Of a stretch of 64,000 nt of DNA, positions 33,015-42,560 are shown piece by piece. Each line of letters starts with the position of its first letter. Within the stretch, counting starts at the first letter, position 1. The position numbers were made by a program, and so were the translations under genes. Source of the DNA: an uncultured Clostridium sp. (lineage in GTDB: Bacteria; Bacillota; Clostridia; Clostridiales; Clostridiaceae); contig URGW01000011.1 of assembly GCA_900547475.1 (NCBI GenBank), forward strand, positions 17,356-81,355, read 5' to 3'. The notes beneath the pieces are model-generated. The model saw only the letters and a list, made by a program, of their open reading frames with translations, had not been told where the DNA came from and made no database searches.

Positions 33015-33185
33015 CTTATCTATCAGCTTAAAGCTGTGGAATTAGCACCACGTTCAACTAGTAATAAGTAACAAATGATAGGTGGCAAATTAATATTAAT
33101 AACTTGTCACTTATCACTTGCAACTTGTCACTATCGACAGGTTGCTGGGTTTCAACGGGCCAGTCCCTCCACCACTCTTGATAAG
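33015..33185 (-). promoter_or_regulatory. SAM-I (S-box) riboswitch with enlarged P3
   Basis: The aptamer is read on the minus strand. P1 is CTTATCAAGAG (33175-33185) with GATAGATAAG (33015-33024). Core sequences GGAGGGACTGGCCC, TGAAACCCAGCAAC and GGTGCTAATTCC are the S-box signature, and the P4 hairpin is CAGCTTTAAGCTG. Most SAM-I aptamers have about 110 nt; this one has 171 because P3 (33050-33140) is an extended stem of about 36 pairs made from a repeated AAGTGACAAGTT-like motif. It should turn off metF-luxS when SAM is plentiful. Confidence 0.93.
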
Positions 33186-33195
33186 ACTTTATTAC

Positions 33196-33224
33196 ATTAT
33201 AAAAAATTTTTCCTAATTTGTAAA
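33196..33224 (-). promoter_or_regulatory. promoter of the metF-luxS leader
   Basis: On the minus strand TTTACA (33219-33224) and TATAAT (33196-33201) are 17 nt apart, just upstream of P1. Confidence 0.75.
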
Positions 33225-33238
33225 TAGCTATTTTAAAT

Positions 33239-34192
33239 TTAAAATTTTATTAACAACAATAATATAGAAATAATACTACAAGTTAAACTAATTATACTTA
33301 TAAAATTTACTATTTGCTTGGTATTTAAACCTTTTGCTTGAAGCCTATAATGAATTTGACTTCTATCAGCTTGATATATTGGTTTTCCTTCTGAAAACCT
33401 CTTAAATATAACAAATATATTATCAAATATTGGAACAGCCAAAGCTAGAATTGGTATCATTAAACTCAATATAGTTGCTCCTTTAAACGCCCCATCTAAA
33501 GCAATTATACTTAAAATAAATCCTAAAAAATTAGCTCCTGAATCACCCATAAATACCTTTGCTGGATACTTATTATAAAATAAAAATGCTAATACAACAC
33601 CTGCTGTTATAAGCGAAAATAACAATGAAGGTCGTTGCCCTAATATTATAGCAGTTGCTGCAAAGGTCATTGCTGAAATAAAAGATAACCCTCCTGCTAA
33701 ACCATCCATTCCATCTGACCAATTTATAACAGTTGTAACACCAAAAATCCATGTTATTGTAAGTACAAATTGAACTATAGGGGATAATGTTATATATTCA
33801 TCCGTAAATGGATTTGTAAATCCTTCAAATGAAATCCCAGACTTAAATACAATTACTGCTGCTAAAAGTTGAATTATTAACCTAGGAGTAATTCCAAACT
33901 CTTTCCCTATGCTCTTATAGTAATCATCTACTACTCCTATTATTAATATTAATAATGCTCCTATAAATATTCCATATTTTTCATCAAAGTTATAATTATA
34001 AAAAGCAATAAAATAAGCTAGAAAAAAACCAATAAACATAGCAATCCCTCCACAAAGCGGAGTTTCACCTTTATGCTTTTTCCTCTCAGTAGGTTTATCA
34101 GTAAAATTATATTTAAACGCTAATTTCATAAGTATTGGTGTCAAAATAAATACTGTAGAAAAAGCTATTATTATCGCTAGTAAATATTTCAT
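33239..34192 (-). CDS. undecaprenyl-phosphate sugar-1-phosphate transferase (WecA/TagO family)
   Basis: A 317-residue integral membrane enzyme that loads a sugar-1-phosphate, usually GlcNAc, on undecaprenyl phosphate and so starts teichoic-acid or surface-polysaccharide synthesis. Catalytic motifs are IGVVDDYYKSIGKEFG, NWSDGMDGLAGGLS and VFMGDSGANFLGF; the cytoplasmic loop KPTERKKHKGETPLCGG follows helix one. The C-terminal HYRLQAKGLN fits the HxH-like motif of the family. About ten helices are expected. The position among unrelated genes does not reveal the polymer. ATG follows AAGGAGAATCTTA. Confidence 0.9.
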   Translation of the reverse strand: MKYLLAIIIAFSTVFILTPILMKLAFKYNFTDKPTERKKHKGETPLCGGIAMFIGFFLAYFIAFYNYNFDEKYGIFIGALLILIIGVVDDYYKSIGKEFGITPRLIIQLLAAVIVFKSGISFEGFTNPFTDEYITLSPIVQFVLTITWIFGVTTVINWSDGMDGLAGGLSFISAMTFAATAIILGQRPSLLFSLITAGVVLAFLFYNKYPAKVFMGDSGANFLGFILSIIALDGAFKGATILSLMIPILALAVPIFDNIFVIFKRFSEGKPIYQADRSQIHYRLQAKGLNTKQIVNFISIISLTCSIISILLLLIKF

Positions 34193-34299
34193 TAAGATTC
34201 TCCTTAAAATTTATCATAATGTGTAATATCATGTATTATAATTAGCATTATACTATTAATTTAATTTATTATCAAATATATAATATTAAATAAAATTTA

Positions 34300-34326
34300 A
34301 GGGAGTTGCAATAAAGCAACTCCCTA
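34300..34326 (-). terminator. terminator of the V-ATPase operon
   Basis: On the minus strand AGGGAGTTGC and GCAACTCCCT pair around TTTATT, followed by TAAATTTTATTT. It lies 19 nt after the last ATPase gene. Confidence 0.85.
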
Positions 34327-34344
34327 TTGTGATAATGTAAAAAT

Positions 34345-34989
34345 CTACTCTGCTCTTGCGTTAATTATATCTTTAACCTTCATTAATCTAGTTAAGGCTC
34401 CTCTTTCATTTTCATCAAGTTTCATTCTGATAAACTTAATTGTTTCTTCTAATTGAGGAATTGTCATATACTCAAGGGCATTAACTCTTCTTCTTGTTTT
34501 TTCAATTTCATCAGCCATTAACTGTGTTGACTTTTCAACCTCAGCTAGTTCAAGTAACTTTGGAAGTATTGATTCTAACTTTCCTATAGCATCATCTAAT
34601 TCAGAAGATGTATTAGCAAATCCATATGGGTAAATGCTTCCTTCGCTATCTTGTAATTGTCTGTGGAATTTCATTTGTGGAACATTAACACTCATTATGT
34701 TTTTAGTTCCTACTTCAACAGATACACTATCTTTTGGATAAGCAACTGCTTCTTCTAAGAATTCCGAACTCATTACAGCACTTGCCATAACGAAATCTTT
34801 AAATGAACCTTCTAGTTCAGCTTCAACTGATTTTCTAAGCTCATTATTATATTTAACAAGATTAATGAATTGTCTCATTAATTCGTCTTGCTTATCTTTA
34901 AGAAGCTTATGTCCTCTTGCTGCAGTAGTTAATCTCTTCTTCAGCTTAGATAGCTCCATTCTAGTAGGATTGACATTTAACTTTGCCAT
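34345..34989 (-). CDS. ntpD: V-type ATPase subunit D
   Basis: The central rotor shaft subunit of V1, 214 residues of long coiled coil: NVNPTRMELSKLKKRL at the start and RRVNALEYMTIPQLEETI near the end are family signatures. It is the last of nine ATPase genes, 3 nt after ntpB. ATG follows GGGAGATGAAGAGT. Confidence 0.95.
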   Translation of the reverse strand: MAKLNVNPTRMELSKLKKRLTTAARGHKLLKDKQDELMRQFINLVKYNNELRKSVEAELEGSFKDFVMASAVMSSEFLEEAVAYPKDSVSVEVGTKNIMSVNVPQMKFHRQLQDSEGSIYPYGFANTSSELDDAIGKLESILPKLLELAEVEKSTQLMADEIEKTRRRVNALEYMTIPQLEETIKFIRMKLDENERGALTRLMKVKDIINARAE

Positions 34990-34992
34990 ATT

Positions 34993-36375
34993 CTACTCTT
35001 CATCTCCCTTTGGCATATACTTTTCAAGATATTCATCTCTGATTCTCTTAAGTTCAGTCTTAGGAAGAATCTTAAGTAATTTCCAACCTAAATTTAAAGT
35101 TTCTTCTATTGATCTATTTGTTTCAAATCCTTGAGAAACATATTGCTCTTCAAATGCTTCTGCAAATTTAGCAAACTTCTTATCTGTTTCTGATAATGCA
35201 GATTCACCTAAGATTGCTGATAATTCTTTAGCTTGCTTACCTTGTGCATAAGCTGAGAATAATTGGTTCATAGTATCAGCATGATCTTCTCTAGTCTTAC
35301 CTTTACCTATCCCCTTATCCTTAAGTCTTGAAAGTGATGGCAATACATCTATTGGAGGCATAATTCCTTTTTTGTATAATTCTCTTGAAAGAATTATTTG
35401 TCCTTCTGTAATATATCCAGTTAAGTCTGGGATTGGGTGAGTTTTATCATCTTCAGGCATTGTTAATATTGGAATTTGAGTGATAGATCCACCTCTTCCA
35501 TTAATTCTACCTGCTCTTTCATATAATGTAGAAAGGTCAGTATATAAGTATCCTGGATAACCTCTTCTACCTGGAACTTCCTTTCTAGCTGCAGAAACTT
35601 CTCTTAACGCTTCAGCATAGTTAGTAATATCAGTCATAATAACAAGAACATGCATATCTTTTTCATATGCTAAGAATTCAGCAGCAGTTAATGCCATTCT
35701 TGGTGTAGCTATTCTTTCAATAGCTGGGTCAGAAGCAAGGTTCATAAATAATACAGCATTATCTATAGCCCCAGTCTTCTTAAATTCATCAACGAAGAAT
35801 TGAGATTCCTCAAAAGTAATACCTATAGCAGCAAATACAACTGCAAAGTTAGCATCTGAATTTAAAACAGTCGCTTGTCTTGCTATTTGTGCAGCTAATT
35901 GTGCATGTGGAAGACCTGAACCAGAGAAAACTGGTAACTTTTGTCCTCTAACAAGTGTATTTAATCCATCAATTGCAGATATCCCTGTTTGAATAAATTC
36001 TGATGGGAAATTTCTTGATACTGGGTTAATTGCTTCACCGTTAATATCTAATTGCTTTTCTGGTATTATCTTTGGCCCCTTATCAATTGGATGACCCATC
36101 CCATCAAATACTCTTCCTAACATATCTTCTGATACGCCTAATTGAAGTGGCTTTCCTAAAAATCTAGCCTTAGTTCCTTTTAAGTTAATCCCTGAAGATC
36201 CTTCAAATAATTGAACCATTGCTTTAGAGCCATTAACTTCAAGAACCTTACCTCTTCTTAATTCACCAGTTTGTATTTCAACTTCAACTAGTTCATCGTA
36301 CTTAACGCCGCTAACTCCTTCAACAACCATTAAAGGACCAACAACTTCTGTTACTGTTCTGTATTCCTTAAGCAT
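34993..36375 (-). CDS. ntpB: V-type ATPase subunit B
   Basis: The non-catalytic regulatory subunit of the V1 head, 460 residues. PVFSGSGLPHAQLAAQIARQ takes the place of a P-loop, which is absent as expected. RRGYPGYLYTDLSTLYERAG and GKTREDHADTMNQLFSAYA are typical. Its start overlaps the ntpA stop by 8 nt, indicating coupled translation at the 1:1 ratio needed for A3B3. Confidence 0.96.
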   Translation of the reverse strand: MLKEYRTVTEVVGPLMVVEGVSGVKYDELVEVEIQTGELRRGKVLEVNGSKAMVQLFEGSSGINLKGTKARFLGKPLQLGVSEDMLGRVFDGMGHPIDKGPKIIPEKQLDINGEAINPVSRNFPSEFIQTGISAIDGLNTLVRGQKLPVFSGSGLPHAQLAAQIARQATVLNSDANFAVVFAAIGITFEESQFFVDEFKKTGAIDNAVLFMNLASDPAIERIATPRMALTAAEFLAYEKDMHVLVIMTDITNYAEALREVSAARKEVPGRRGYPGYLYTDLSTLYERAGRINGRGGSITQIPILTMPEDDKTHPIPDLTGYITEGQIILSRELYKKGIMPPIDVLPSLSRLKDKGIGKGKTREDHADTMNQLFSAYAQGKQAKELSAILGESALSETDKKFAKFAEAFEEQYVSQGFETNRSIEETLNLGWKLLKILPKTELKRIRDEYLEKYMPKGDEE

Positions 36376-38143
36376 TAAGAACCCCTCCTTCGTTGATTAA
36401 AGCATCAATGTCAGCTCTTAATTCAGCAGCTATATCATCCATCTTAGCTATATCATCTTCGTGGATATATTTACTTCTTGCAATCTTATCTCTTACTTCT
36501 AATTCTAAGATTTTATCTAAGTAAACTCCTGCTTCTAAAGCTCTTTCAGCTTCTTTTCTAAATAATAATACAAGCTTTAACATCTTATATTGTTTATCTA
36601 ATGAAGTATAAGTATCTATTTCATGGAAACCATTTTGTTGTAAATAGTCTTCTCTTATAGATTTAGCAACTTCTAATTTTAATCTATCTTTTTCTGATAA
36701 TGCATCTATACCAACTAAGCTTACAATTTCTTGTAATCCTGATTCTTCTTGAAGTAAAGCCATTGCCTCTTGTCTTAAAGTAGACCAATCTTCAGCAACC
36801 GTCTTATTTAAGTATCCATCTACAGTATCAGCATATAATGAATATGAATTAATCCAGTTTATAGCTGGGAAGTGTCTCTTATATGCAAGTTGTGCATCTA
36901 ATCCCCAGAAAACTTTAACTATTCTTAAAGTTGATTGAGTAACTGGTTCTGAAAGGTCTCCCCCTGGAGGCGATACCGCACCGATTGCAGTAACAGCACC
37001 TTGTCTTCCATCTTTACCTAAACAAACAACTTTACCAGCTCTTTCATAATAATCAGAAAGTCTTGAGCCTAAGTATGCTGGATAACCTTCATCCCCTGGC
37101 ATTTCCTCAAGTCTACCTGACATTTCTCTTAATGCCTCAGCCCATCTTGAAGTAGAGTCAGCCATGATTGATACTGAGTATCCCATATCTCTGAAGTATT
37201 CAGCTATTGTTATACCAGTATAAATACAAGCTTCTCTAGCTGCAACTGGCATGTTTGAAGTATTAGCTATAAGTACTGTTCTCTTCATTAATGATTCGCC
37301 AGTTTTAGGGTCTTTAAGTTCTGGGAATTCGTTAAGAACGTCTGTCATTTCGTTCCCACGCTCACCGCATCCAACGTAAACAACTATTTCAGCATCTCCC
37401 CATTTTGCTATTTGGTGTTGAACAACTGTTTTACCTGCTCCGAAAGGACCTGGTACAGCAGCAGCTCCACCTTTGGCTACTGGGAAAAATGTATCGATAA
37501 CTCTTTGACCTGTAGTCATAGGAGCTTCTGGCTTTAATTTTTGTGCATAAGGTCTACCTTTTCTAGCAGGCCATTTTTGCATAAGTTGAACTTCTCTATC
37601 TCCTTTAGCAGTTTCAACAACACAAACTGTATCTACAACTGTAAAGTCTCCTGATTTAATTTCTTTAATAGTACCTTCAATTCCGTATGGAACCATTATT
37701 TTGTGTAATACAACTGCAGTTTCTTGAACTGTTCCGATTACATCACCAGCTTCAACTTTATCTCCAACTTTAACTGTAGGATTAAAATTCCAAACTCTTT
37801 CTCTATTTAATGAAGTAACTGATACACCTTTTGTTAAGAATGGTGATTGAGCTACTTTTTCAAATGCATCTAGTGGTCTTTGTATTCCATCAAACATTGA
37901 CTCTATAAGTCCTGGCCCAAGTTCGATACTTAAAGGTTCTCCTGTTGTAACAACTGGGTCCCCTGGCCCTATTCCTGTAGTTTCTTCGTAAACTTGGATA
38001 GATGCCTTATCGCCTCTCATTTCAATGATTTCTCCGATAAGACCCTTTTCTCCAACCTTAACCATATCATAAATATTTGCTTCGTCCATTCCTTCAGCAA
38101 CAACTAAAGGACCTGCAACCTTGATTATTTTTCCGGTCTTCAA
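36368..38143 (-). CDS. ntpA: V-type ATPase catalytic subunit A
   Basis: The ATP-hydrolysing subunit, 591 residues. Walker A is GPFGAGKTVVQHQIA near 231, the catalytic-glutamate region is YVGCGERGNEMTDVL, and SIMADSTSRWAEALREMSGR follows. The non-homologous insertion of A subunits (about residues 110-190) is present, separating it from F-type beta. The start is TTG at 38141-38143 after GGCAGGTTAGAGAG; no earlier ATG fits. Confidence 0.96.
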   Translation of the reverse strand: MKTGKIIKVAGPLVVAEGMDEANIYDMVKVGEKGLIGEIIEMRGDKASIQVYEETTGIGPGDPVVTTGEPLSIELGPGLIESMFDGIQRPLDAFEKVAQSPFLTKGVSVTSLNRERVWNFNPTVKVGDKVEAGDVIGTVQETAVVLHKIMVPYGIEGTIKEIKSGDFTVVDTVCVVETAKGDREVQLMQKWPARKGRPYAQKLKPEAPMTTGQRVIDTFFPVAKGGAAAVPGPFGAGKTVVQHQIAKWGDAEIVVYVGCGERGNEMTDVLNEFPELKDPKTGESLMKRTVLIANTSNMPVAAREACIYTGITIAEYFRDMGYSVSIMADSTSRWAEALREMSGRLEEMPGDEGYPAYLGSRLSDYYERAGKVVCLGKDGRQGAVTAIGAVSPPGGDLSEPVTQSTLRIVKVFWGLDAQLAYKRHFPAINWINSYSLYADTVDGYLNKTVAEDWSTLRQEAMALLQEESGLQEIVSLVGIDALSEKDRLKLEVAKSIREDYLQQNGFHEIDTYTSLDKQYKMLKLVLLFRKEAERALEAGVYLDKILELEVRDKIARSKYIHEDDIAKMDDIAAELRADIDALINEGGVLNA

Positions 38144-38160
38144 CTCTCTAACCTGCCTTC

Positions 38161-38481
38161 CTATAAAATATTTACACCAACAGCTTTTTCCACGCTATCG
38201 CTTATTCTCTTTGAACCTATGTTTAAAGTTCCTTGATTGCTTGGAATTAATATTACAGCAGGAAGCATTTGCTTATTGTAACGCTCAATTGTTTCTTCTA
38301 TTGTTGCTGCAACTTGTTCTGTTATAAAAATAACTGCGTATCCATTCATAGCCATTCTATCAACAGCAATTCTAGCCTCATCAGCTTCTACTACTGGAAA
38401 TACATCAATACCTATAGCTTTGAATGCTAAAACCGAGTCTTTATCACCAACTACTCCAATTTTCTTATACATAAATATCAC
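38161..38481 (-). CDS. ntpG: V-type ATPase subunit F (NtpG)
   Basis: A small rotor subunit that sits on the D shaft, 103-106 residues: YKKIGVVGDKDSVLAFKAIG and YAVIFITEQVAATIEETIE. Two starts are possible: GTG at 38479-38481, four bases after AAAGG, or ATG at 38470-38472. Both overlap or abut the ntpC end at 38465. It is 17 nt ahead of ntpA. Confidence 0.92.
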   Translation of the reverse strand: MIFMYKKIGVVGDKDSVLAFKAIGIDVFPVVEADEARIAVDRMAMNGYAVIFITEQVAATIEETIERYNKQMLPAVILIPSNQGTLNIGSKRISDSVEKAVGVNIL

Positions 38482-39466
38482 GCAGCCTTTCTCTTATTAC
38501 TTCCTCAGCAATATTATTAAGCTTACCTACCATAATAATTCTTATTATCTTAATTTCTGTTTCTTTAGCATAAATGTATGATAAAATCCTTTCAGGTCCA
38601 AATGTTACTAGCTTACCAGTTTTCATAAGATCCATAATGTAATTATCACTTAATTTTTCTAAAAGATTTGCTGAATTTGTAGCTATGTACCCTTCAACAC
38701 CATCTTTTATTAAATCAGAATATACACTTGTGCTTAATTTTGAAATAATATTTTCTGGTGTTTCATTTAATATAGATACTAATGTATCTTTGCTTATAGA
38801 TCCACCGCTAACTAATACTTCTGAAGCAAACTCTCTTCCTTTACCTTGCTTTTTAATTCTTAACAAAGTTCTAATATTTGTAGCATCGATAATTGCATTT
38901 ACAAGTTTATCTGTAAATTTATAATTTAAAGATTTCTTTATTTCTACTAATTCTTTAAACATATATCTATCTACTATAATATCAATTTTTTGAGGATCTT
39001 TATTTACTTCAAAATCAGCTATAACTTCTAGAACTGCTTTTTCAACATTTCCTTTTAAGTCTCTGAAATTATCTGTATCAATCTTTCTCTTTAAATCACT
39101 TAAATCTTCTTTTCCTAAATCTATTAGCATATTTGAAAAATCTTTATTTAAGAACTTTCCTTTTAATAAAACCTTAATATTATGGTATTTATATTTAATG
39201 CTCATTAAATCTACGATTTCTTTTACTGGGCATAGTTCATAAACTAACTTATAAACCCTTTTAAGTTCAGTACTTAAAATTTCTTCATAATCAGTAGCTC
39301 TTTTAACATTGCCCATTATATTTGCATACTCAGTTTCCCCAAGTATTTTTAAAACCTCGTCAGCAGAATTAGCTTCTAACATTCTTTCTACTTTGGCCTT
39401 ATCAAGGAGTCTTGTTTCCAATACCCAAATTCTTGAAAGAGCTTGAGTAAATTGCATTACATCCAT
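38465..39466 (-). CDS. ntpC: V-type ATPase subunit C (NtpC)
   Basis: The funnel-shaped subunit (d in eukaryotic naming) that joins the D/F shaft to the membrane rotor ring. It has 333 residues, mostly helical, with repeats of the YxxL/K pattern: MSIKYKYHNIKVLLKGKFL and LRIKKQGKGREFASE. ATG follows AAGGAGGGGTAGT. Overlaps the next gene by up to 17 nt. Confidence 0.92.
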   Translation of the reverse strand: MDVMQFTQALSRIWVLETRLLDKAKVERMLEANSADEVLKILGETEYANIMGNVKRATDYEEILSTELKRVYKLVYELCPVKEIVDLMSIKYKYHNIKVLLKGKFLNKDFSNMLIDLGKEDLSDLKRKIDTDNFRDLKGNVEKAVLEVIADFEVNKDPQKIDIIVDRYMFKELVEIKKSLNYKFTDKLVNAIIDATNIRTLLRIKKQGKGREFASEVLVSGGSISKDTLVSILNETPENIISKLSTSVYSDLIKDGVEGYIATNSANLLEKLSDNYIMDLMKTGKLVTFGPERILSYIYAKETEIKIIRIIMVGKLNNIAEEVIRERLRDIYV

Positions 39467-39477
39467 ACTACCCCTCC

Positions 39478-40062
39478 TTAATTAAATAACACCTTTGCCA
39501 CTTCAAACTCTAACTCATCTCTTAATGAGCTTACTAAAGCTTCATAAGTGCTATTTATTTCTATGCCATTATTTTCTAAGATAAAACCACCTTTAAATTT
39601 ACCTGGAGTTTCACTTAAAGTTATTTGTGCATTTACTTTCTTATTTAATTCTTCAATAAACGCTGCATCTACAAACTTTAATCCTTGCTCATTTAAAACT
39701 AATGTTTGCTTGCCGCTTAAGTTCATTGATAAAATTGTATTTTTTAAAAAGTTTAAGAATTCTTCTTTAGATAAATTTGTTAATTTATCTATGCTTTTTT
39801 CAAAAACTTCATTAATAATTTCTTGCTTAGCTGCTAATTTGTTATTTCTAACTTTTAATTTAGCACTAGATATTACTCTTTCTTTTTTAGATTTTGCTTC
39901 AACTTCAGCCTTATCTAAAATTTCTTTAGCAATTTCATTTGCACTGCTTACTTTTTTAGAAATAATTTTATCTTTCTCTTCAGCAGCAGTAGCTAAGATT
40001 TTTTCCTTTCCAGCTTCTGCATCCTTAAGGATTTTAGAAGTTATATTTTTTACATTTGACAT
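39478..40062 (-). CDS. ntpE: V-type ATPase subunit E
   Basis: A peripheral-stalk subunit, 194 residues. Residues 1-80 are a charged coiled coil (KILKDAEAGKEKILATAAEE), followed by the compact C-terminal domain ending EFEVAKVLFN. GFILENNGIEINSTYEAL is the best conserved part. ATG follows TTGGAGATATAAATT. It partners with the 108-residue stalk protein encoded first in the operon. Confidence 0.92.
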   Translation of the reverse strand: MSNVKNITSKILKDAEAGKEKILATAAEEKDKIISKKVSSANEIAKEILDKAEVEAKSKKERVISSAKLKVRNNKLAAKQEIINEVFEKSIDKLTNLSKEEFLNFLKNTILSMNLSGKQTLVLNEQGLKFVDAAFIEELNKKVNAQITLSETPGKFKGGFILENNGIEINSTYEALVSSLRDELEFEVAKVLFN

Positions 40063-40114
40063 AATTTATATCTCCAATCTTATATTGACGCTAATTTTAT
40101 ATTGCGTTGTAAAA

Positions 40115-40597
40115 TTACATTGCCATACTTACTAGCATGAATGATATAACGAATCCTAATAATGCATAAGTTTCAACCATAGCAGCTAAGATAATTCCCT
40201 TAGTGTTATGTTCTGGTCTCTTAGCTAATATTTGAATACCTGATGCAGCAACTCTACCTTGAGCTATACCTGAATATAAACCTGCTAAAGCGATTGGTAA
40301 ACAAGCACCTACTAAATATAATCCTTGCTCTAAAGACATTCCTGGAGCCATCTTAGTGTAAGCAACGAAACCAACAACGAAACCATATAAACCTTGAGTA
40401 CCTGGTAATAATTCTAATACTAACGCTTTACCGAACTTTTCTGGTTCTTCTGTAACTAATCCTGAAGCTGCTTCCCCTACTAGTCCAACACCTTTAGCTG
40501 AACCTATTCCTGATAAACCAACTGCTAATGCAACACCTAAAGCTGCAAATATTAAACCACCATTATTCTCCATAAAAAATTGTATCCATGTATTCAT
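40115..40597 (-). CDS. ntpK: V-type ATPase rotor subunit K, Na+-type
   Basis: The membrane rotor-ring subunit, 160 residues with four helices from two fused hairpins. Ion ligands known in Enterococcus hirae NtpK (Leu61, Thr64, Gln65, Gln110, Glu139) are all present with a constant shift of three: Leu64, Thr67, Gln68 (LLPGTQGLYGF), Gln113 (SGIAQGRVAASG) and Glu142 (AAMVETYALLG). The first hairpin lacks the carboxylate, as in E. hirae. Sodium as the coupling ion is therefore likely. ATG follows AGGAGGATTTTAAA. Confidence 0.95.
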   Translation of the reverse strand: MNTWIQFFMENNGGLIFAALGVALAVGLSGIGSAKGVGLVGEAASGLVTEEPEKFGKALVLELLPGTQGLYGFVVGFVAYTKMAPGMSLEQGLYLVGACLPIALAGLYSGIAQGRVAASGIQILAKRPEHNTKGIILAAMVETYALLGFVISFMLVSMAM

Positions 40598-40610
40598 TTT
40601 TAAAATCCTC

Positions 40611-42560
40611 CTAATTTTCCTTTAAATTCATATATTTTTCTGATGCTTTAAATGGAGTAAATGCTTTTCCTCCACCTTCATAGAATTTTGAGAAATATTC
40701 TACATATTGTAATCTTGCTGTGTGAACATATGCTCCTAATAAACCTAATAATAGGTTAAACACATGAGCTGCTACGAACACAAGTGGTAATAATATTATT
40801 GCTGGACCAGTTAACGACTTCATTAATAAGTTTAACGCTCCTGCAATACATCCACCTGATAGCCCTAATGCCATAAGTCTTGTATACGAAACTAAGTCAC
40901 CAATATAACCTGTTATTCCATATAAAGCATATAATCCTTGACCTATTTGAGCACCTTTTGTCTTTTCTTCTCTACCACCAGTTAATACTATTACAATCAT
41001 ACCAAATATCATTGCTGCTATTGCAATATATTTAACTATTGATGGCCATCCTAACATTATACAACCAGCTAATACACCAATTGATATTAATGTTATTAAC
41101 CATGAACCAACATCATAAAATGCATCCCTTGGTTTTCCTGACTTAATAAGTGTATATGCTTTTATGCATAAACCAAATAATATTTGTATAACACCAAATA
41201 CTATAGAAGCTACTAAAAGAGTATTAACATCTTCAGTTGGATTTATAAGTCCATGTATTTTTACTGCATCACCAAAGAATGATCCATAAATTAATCCTAT
41301 AGCTATTGTTGGTATACTTAAAAATAAGAAAAATCTAGCAAAATCTTCATTTTTACTACTTAATTTTAAGAATTTCATTGCACAAAATGCAGCAATTAAC
41401 ATTACTAATCCGTATCCAACATCAGCAACCATCATCCCAAAGAATATTAAGTAAAATGGCACTAATAATGGAGTTGGATCAACTTCATTATATTTTGGTA
41501 AACTATACATTTCTGTAACAGACTCGAATGTTTTATTAAGTATTCCATTTCTTAATTTAACTGGAACTTCCTCAATTTCATCCTCTTTTACATCTTCAAA
41601 TGATATATAATAATCATCATTTAAAACTTCTTTACATATATTTTGTAATTTTTCATTATTTTCTACTTCACACCATCCTTGAATTGCAACAGTATTAGTA
41701 GTTCTTAAGAAGTTATTTGAAGCCTTATATCTTAAAACAGCGTTTGTAAGATAATCATAAACTAACTTCATTTTATTGTAGTCTTCTTCAAAAGAAGCTA
41801 CTTCTTCTTTTACAAAGAATATTTTAGACTTTAATTCTTCTATTTCATGAGCATGATTTGTTATAATCACTTGTGGTATTTCATTAAACTCTGATTTAAA
41901 TGAACTAAATCCAAATCCTCTTAAAATGTTTAATACTTCATCATGTCTTTCACTTAAAGACACAACTAATATGTTTATATCATTATTACCTCTTGAGATA
42001 ATTTCAACATATTCAGAATCTAAACTTTTATTAAGTTGTTCTTCATATTGTTTTGAAATACTTCCAATAAAAGTTGATACCATGTTTAGCTCATTTAGAG
42101 CTTCAAAAGAAATATCTAAGGCTTGCCATGGATTTAAAACTTCAATTTCACCTTCTAGCTTAGTAATCTTACTTTCTATGCTATGAAGCTCATCTTCCTT
42201 TTCCTTAACTTTCGAATAAATCTCATTCCAGTTAATATTTTCAACTGCTTTTTCTAATTCATCAATAGTTAAGTTTTCCTTGTCATCCTCTAATGCCTTT
42301 AGTCCTGACTTTTTAGGTATATAGTGAGTTAAAAAGTCTAGAGTAGTTTTAGCCTTTGATAAATCTTCTTCGTACTTTGCAATTCTTGAATCTACTTCAT
42401 CCTTATTAAGAGACTGTAACTCTTCATTGGCCTCTAACAAGTTTTCATCTTGTAAATTTATAAACTCTACATTTGAAAAACCTTGTAGCCTACGAAGAAG
42501 TTCTTCTTTTTTAGATTCAAAAGTAAGCAAAGTGAATTTGTTCATCTTAACTATTGCCAT
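40611..42560 (-). CDS. ntpI: V-type ATPase subunit I (a subunit)
   Basis: The stator subunit with the ion half-channels, 649 residues. Residues 1-340 are cytoplasmic with long coiled coils; from PLLVPFYLIFFGMMVADVGYG on, seven or eight helices follow. The essential arginine lies in DLVSYTRLMALGLSGGCIA. The tail ARLQYVEYFSKFYEGGGK is conserved. The start overlaps ntpF by 14 nt; an internal ATG 15 nt later is the alternative. Confidence 0.95.
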   Translation of the reverse strand: MAIVKMNKFTLLTFESKKEELLRRLQGFSNVEFINLQDENLLEANEELQSLNKDEVDSRIAKYEEDLSKAKTTLDFLTHYIPKKSGLKALEDDKENLTIDELEKAVENINWNEIYSKVKEKEDELHSIESKITKLEGEIEVLNPWQALDISFEALNELNMVSTFIGSISKQYEEQLNKSLDSEYVEIISRGNNDINILVVSLSERHDEVLNILRGFGFSSFKSEFNEIPQVIITNHAHEIEELKSKIFFVKEEVASFEEDYNKMKLVYDYLTNAVLRYKASNNFLRTTNTVAIQGWCEVENNEKLQNICKEVLNDDYYISFEDVKEDEIEEVPVKLRNGILNKTFESVTEMYSLPKYNEVDPTPLLVPFYLIFFGMMVADVGYGLVMLIAAFCAMKFLKLSSKNEDFARFFLFLSIPTIAIGLIYGSFFGDAVKIHGLINPTEDVNTLLVASIVFGVIQILFGLCIKAYTLIKSGKPRDAFYDVGSWLITLISIGVLAGCIMLGWPSIVKYIAIAAMIFGMIVIVLTGGREEKTKGAQIGQGLYALYGITGYIGDLVSYTRLMALGLSGGCIAGALNLLMKSLTGPAIILLPLVFVAAHVFNLLLGLLGAYVHTARLQYVEYFSKFYEGGGKAFTPFKASEKYMNLKEN

